From JBDHWI01 sp964590135 (lineage in GTDB: Bacteria; Chloroflexota; Anaerolineae; J036; Brachytrichaceae): a stretch of DNA of 64,000 nt. Positions within the stretch are counted from its first letter, which is position 1. Each line of letters opens with the position of its first letter. Below are positions 61,226 through 64,000 of the stretch, in pieces. Location of the stretch: contig CAZPVX010000021.1 in NCBI GenBank assembly GCA_964590135.1, positions 17,966-81,965 on the forward strand, given 5' to 3'. The notes below the pieces were generated by a model. That model had not been told where the DNA came from. It saw only the letters and a list, made by a program, of their open reading frames with translations, and made no database searches. The position numbers were made by a program, and so were the translations under genes.

Positions 61226-61286
61226 GATCGGGCTGCGCGAGGGCGCCGGCGATGAGGCGGTTGAAAACCGGCGTATCCTTGTGCGC

Positions 61287-61679
61287 ATGACCAAGACACG
61301 CCTGCTCGCGGGCGCAACCGTGTTGTTCAGCATTGCATTCGTGTTGATCATCGCCACTGTGAATGCGCAGCAGAGGCCGGCGCTGATCGATGCGCTGTAT
61401 GACATCCCGTTCAGTGACCGCATTGGTCATGTGGTCATGATGGGCACGCTTTCGCTGCTGATGAACGCGACCATCGCATCGCGCGGCGGCGCAAAGGTGC
61501 GCCGGAACATGGTGATCGCCTCGCTGGTCCTCACGCTGATTGCCGCGCTCGAAGAGATCAGTCAACAATTCTTTGACCGCCGCACCGTGTCGCTGGGCGA
61601 CCTCGTGTGCAGCGTGATCGGCATCTGGCTGGTTGGCTTTGGCGGGGTGCGGTGGTGGCTGCGCCGGCGTCACGCTTGA
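61287..61679 (+). CDS. VanZ-family membrane protein
   Basis: A 130-residue protein with about four membrane helices and the VanZ pattern: IPFSDRIGHVVMMGTLSLLM, then ALEEISQQFFDRRTVSLGDLVCSVIGI. VanZ-like proteins are small membrane proteins linked to teicoplanin resistance or to lipid and envelope functions of uncertain nature. The start is ATG 61287 (a GTG two codons upstream is possible). It is divergent from the kdp operon. Confidence 0.8.
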   Translation: MTKTRLLAGATVLFSIAFVLIIATVNAQQRPALIDALYDIPFSDRIGHVVMMGTLSLLMNATIASRGGAKVRRNMVIASLVLTLIAALEEISQQFFDRRTVSLGDLVCSVIGIWLVGFGGVRWWLRRRHA

Positions 61680-61728
61680 ACTGAAGGCTGTATTCATCTA
61701 TTTCGCGGAAAATAGCTACACTGCCGGC

Positions 61729-62874
61729 ATGGAAATCACCGCGATCCGCGCCATCCCCCTTTATGGCAGCACGCCAGACGGCGGTTGGACGCACGATTTC
61801 GACCCCGACAACAACCTGCACACGCTGATCGAGGTCGTGACCGATGAGAAACTGAATGGCAGGACGCTCACCGGCATTGGCAGCGTCTACACCAGCGGCG
61901 CGCTGGTCGAGGGGGCGCTGCAACTGCTGCGCCCGTGGTGCATCGGCGAAAGCGCCATCGAGCCGGAGCGTGTAAGCGAGATGTTGCGCCAGATGGCGTT
62001 CTGGCAGGGGCGCGGCGGCAGCGTCGAGCACGCCATCAGCGGCATCGACATCGCGCTGTGGGACATTCTGGGCAAGGTGACCGGCCAGCCGGTGGCGCGC
62101 CTGCTCGGCGGCTATTACCGCGACAAGATCAAGCCGTATGGCTCGATCCTGTTCGACGACCCGCCCAGGCTGCGCGAGACGCTGTTGCAAACCACCGCGC
62201 GCGGCTTCAAGGCGATCAAGATGGGCTGGCGGCCGTTTGGGCGCGTCAGCCGGCAGCTGGATGAGCAACTGGTGAAGACAGCCCGCGAAGCTGTTGGCCC
62301 GGATGTGGAGCTGATGGTGGACGCCGGTGGCAGCGAGCAGTTCTGGCCGCACAACTACAAGTGGGCGGTCGAGACCGCGCGCATGCTCAAAGACTACGAT
62401 GTGACGTGGTTTGAAGAGGCGCTGCCGCCCGACGACATCGAAGGTTACCGCAAGCTGCGCGAGCACTCACCCGTGCCGATTGCGACGTGCGAAGTGCTGA
62501 CGCGCCGGCAGTCGTTCATGTCGTGGATCGAGCGCAACGCCGTCGACATCATCCAGCCCGATTGCACCAAATGCGGCGGGTTGAGCGAGGCGCGCCGCAT
62601 CGCCTGGCTGTGCAATGACCACAATGTGCTGTGGGTGCCGCATGGCTGGAACACTGCCGTGGGCCTGGCGGCAGATCTGGCGCTGGCAGCGGCGGTGCCA
62701 GTGGCGCGCTGGGTGGAATATCTCACGCCGTCGCCCTACATCGAAGAGATCATCACTGCGCCGTTCAGGCTGGATGCGCAGGGTCTGTTGACGATTCCGG
62801 TCAGCGCCGGCCTGGGCATTGAGATCGACCCCGCCGGCCTGGCGAAATACACGAACGTGAAACTGACGGATTAG
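61729..62874 (+). CDS. Mandelate racemase/muconate lactonizing enzyme family protein
   Basis: A 381-residue enolase-superfamily enzyme. An N-terminal capping domain and a barrel with KAIKMGWRPFG (KxK-type lysine), ELMVDAGGSEQF (first metal Asp), TWFEEALPPDD (second metal Glu), IATCEVLTRR (third) and WVPHGWNTAVG (catalytic His region), as in the MR subgroup. The start ATG at 61729 is typical. Such enzymes dehydrate acid sugars or racemise mandelate-type acids. The substrate is unknown, but an acid sugar dehydratase would fit the carbohydrate theme of the window. Confidence 0.8.
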   Translation: MEITAIRAIPLYGSTPDGGWTHDFDPDNNLHTLIEVVTDEKLNGRTLTGIGSVYTSGALVEGALQLLRPWCIGESAIEPERVSEMLRQMAFWQGRGGSVEHAISGIDIALWDILGKVTGQPVARLLGGYYRDKIKPYGSILFDDPPRLRETLLQTTARGFKAIKMGWRPFGRVSRQLDEQLVKTAREAVGPDVELMVDAGGSEQFWPHNYKWAVETARMLKDYDVTWFEEALPPDDIEGYRKLREHSPVPIATCEVLTRRQSFMSWIERNAVDIIQPDCTKCGGLSEARRIAWLCNDHNVLWVPHGWNTAVGLAADLALAAAVPVARWVEYLTPSPYIEEIITAPFRLDAQGLLTIPVSAGLGIEIDPAGLAKYTNVKLTD

Positions 62875-62922
62875 CAATCGGCGTTTGATCGTGCTGCGCA
62901 CGCATCACTCGAAACCCTCGCC

Positions 62923-63660
62923 ATGCACTTCGACCTCATTCGACATCCCGTCGTGACCTCGACGATGGACGTGTGCCGGCAACTGGCGGAGCGCGACGCG
63001 CCGGAAGGCACGGTGGTGATAGCCGGCGAGCAGACGGCCGGCCGGGGCAGGGCGGGGCGAGTCTGGTTCTCGCCACCCGGGCAGTCGCTGTTTGTCTCGA
63101 TCCTGCTGCGCCCGCAACTCGCGCCGTGCCAGATCGGTTGGCTGACCATGATCGGCGCGCTGGCCGTCTATGAAATGGTGAATGAAGAATTGAGCGATGA
63201 GAAAGCCCAGTCGAGTTCTCAATTGACCATCAAGTGGTTCAACGACGTGCTGCTGGATGGCAGGAAGCTGGCCGGCGTGCTTGTGGAGACGTCACTGACC
63301 GGTGATTGGCTCGACTACGCCGTGCTCGGCATCGGGCTGAACGTGAACACGCGCTTCGACGATGCGCCAGAGGAAATTCGCCGGCGCGCGACAAGTTTGC
63401 GAGAGGCATTCCGGCGCGAGTTTGATCGCGAGGCGGTGTTGCAATCGCTGCTTCGCATGTTCAGCATCCGGTATGAGGCGTTGCCGGCGTCACCGGTGGC
63501 CGACTACGCGCGCCGCCTCGATACGCTCGGCAAGCGCGTGCGGCTGAGCGCCGGCGGCGAGTTGGTCGAAGGCGAAGCGGTGCGCGTGGAGGAGGATGGG
63601 GCGCTCATTGTTGTGACGGAGAAAGGTGAGCGCGTCGCGCGATTCGGTGATGTGGCGTGA
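62923..63660 (+). CDS. birA: Biotin--[acetyl-CoA-carboxylase] ligase
   Basis: A 245-residue BirA without the DNA-binding domain. VTSTMDVCRQL, GEQTAGRGRAGRVWFSPPG (biotinyl-AMP loop), IKWFNDVLLDGRKLAGVLVE and LGIGLNVNTRF are standard. Between YEMV and LTIKW there are extra residues (NEELSDEKAQSSSQ) encoded by a stretch with the inverted repeat AATTGAG/CTCAATT. It attaches biotin to carboxylase carrier domains in the cytoplasm. The C-terminal SH3-like domain ends RVARFGDVA. Confidence 0.9.
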   Translation: MHFDLIRHPVVTSTMDVCRQLAERDAPEGTVVIAGEQTAGRGRAGRVWFSPPGQSLFVSILLRPQLAPCQIGWLTMIGALAVYEMVNEELSDEKAQSSSQLTIKWFNDVLLDGRKLAGVLVETSLTGDWLDYAVLGIGLNVNTRFDDAPEEIRRRATSLREAFRREFDREAVLQSLLRMFSIRYEALPASPVADYARRLDTLGKRVRLSAGGELVEGEAVRVEEDGALIVVTEKGERVARFGDVA

Positions 63661-63697
63661 TCGGTGGCGAGCTTGCAGCTATGCGATAACACTATCC

Positions 63698-63892
63698 AAC
63701 GTCAGTTCTGGATAAGAGAAGCGTCGTCATTCTGAGTCCCTTTTCGACTTGATTCACAGCCTTTCACACGCGCAAGACCCGAAAAGGGACGAAGAACCTC
63801 TCCCAAAGGAACGCTTGAGCCGGGTTTGGCAGCGTTCCCTCCCTGCGGTCAGGATGACAAGTTCCAAGTTTTCCTTATCCAGAACTCACGTT
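63698..63892. mobile_element. MITE-like element with terminal inverted repeats
   Basis: A 195-base non-coding element. Ends AACGTCAGTTCTGGATAAG (63698-63716) and CTTATCCAGAACTCACGTT (63874-63892) are inverted repeats matching at 18 of 19 positions. A 4-base direct repeat ATCC flanks it (63694-63697 and 63893-63896), a likely target duplication. The interior holds further nested pairs (TCATTCTGAG with TCAGGATGA; CCCTTTTCG with CGAAAAGGG), so the whole can fold into a long structured RNA. No coding capacity. Confidence 0.65.
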
Positions 63893-64000
63893 ATCCATTC
63901 TGTCTGCTTTGCCACCACTGGGCGAACTGGTGGGAGCGCGCCGCGCTGCGCGCATGCAACGCCGCTTGCATGTCAGCCCACACTGCCGGCCAACGGGCAG
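63891..64000 (-). CDS. C-terminal fragment of an unidentified protein
   Basis: A frame open at the right edge of the window ends here with TAA. The visible 35 codons (ARWPAVWADMQAALHARSAA, then a tail ending QSRQNG) have GC-rich third positions and look coding. The stop codon's TTA (63891-63893) is shared with the right end of the MITE-like element, so the insertion may have fixed the present C-terminus. Too short to identify. Confidence 0.4.
   Translation of the reverse strand, partial: ARWPAVWADMQAALHARSAARSHQFAQWWQSRQNG

Overview
The window looks like part of a metagenome-assembled Chloroflexota genome (Anaerolineae-like). This is inference from protein style, from GC of roughly 60% with the palindrome GCCGGC very frequent, and from intergenic filler of the kind seen in that phylum (tracts such as TTCTGAGTTCTGAG and GATTGGGGATTGG). 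Two runs of exactly 10 N (6493-6502 and 57020-57029) are scaffold joins, and both fall in genes. I found no tRNA, rRNA, CRISPR array or transposase.

Layout. 1-8120: sugar-related and secreted proteins (beta-helix protein tail, solute-binding protein without a signal peptide, AlkZ-like winged-helix protein, L-fucose isomerase-like enzyme coupled to a DUF4185 lipoprotein, two tandem secreted paralogs of unknown function). 8239-15238: a homodimeric pyruvate dehydrogenase E1-like enzyme with its GntR regulator, xanthine phosphoribosyltransferase, an M23 peptidase, a beta-propeller lipoprotein and an M24 peptidase. 15235-31219: a surface polysaccharide locus with six glycosyltransferases, a methyltransferase, a Wzt-like ABC ATPase, RmlD and UDP-glucose dehydrogenase, with a secreted FG-GAP protein and aspartate-semialdehyde dehydrogenase between. 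31280-32253 is an AT-rich islet. 32254-42891: paired M16 peptidases, AcpS, an EamA exporter, DinB, a sarcosine oxidase-like enzyme, a HAS-barrel protein with a HerA-like ATPase, and two LysM-M23 cell-wall peptidases.

43066-46011 encodes the most unusual protein: a two-domain ClpB-like AAA+ ATPase fused in one reading frame to a full-length release-factor-2-like module. That module has lost both the stop-codon-reading tripeptide and the GGQ motif. Next to it is a three-gene XPB helicase module (46053-51841).

52042-61130 holds an intradiol dioxygenase lipoprotein and a complete kdp potassium-uptake operon (small ORF, kdpF, A, B, C, D, E). The window ends with VanZ, an enolase-superfamily enzyme, biotin ligase, a MITE-like element and the tail of a further gene.

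Other signals beyond routine annotation: a nearly identical C-terminal tail on a glycosyltransferase and on the neighbouring methyltransferase, a second shared C-terminal module in the same operon, and repeat-like sequence incorporated in frame into kdpB and the biotin ligase gene.
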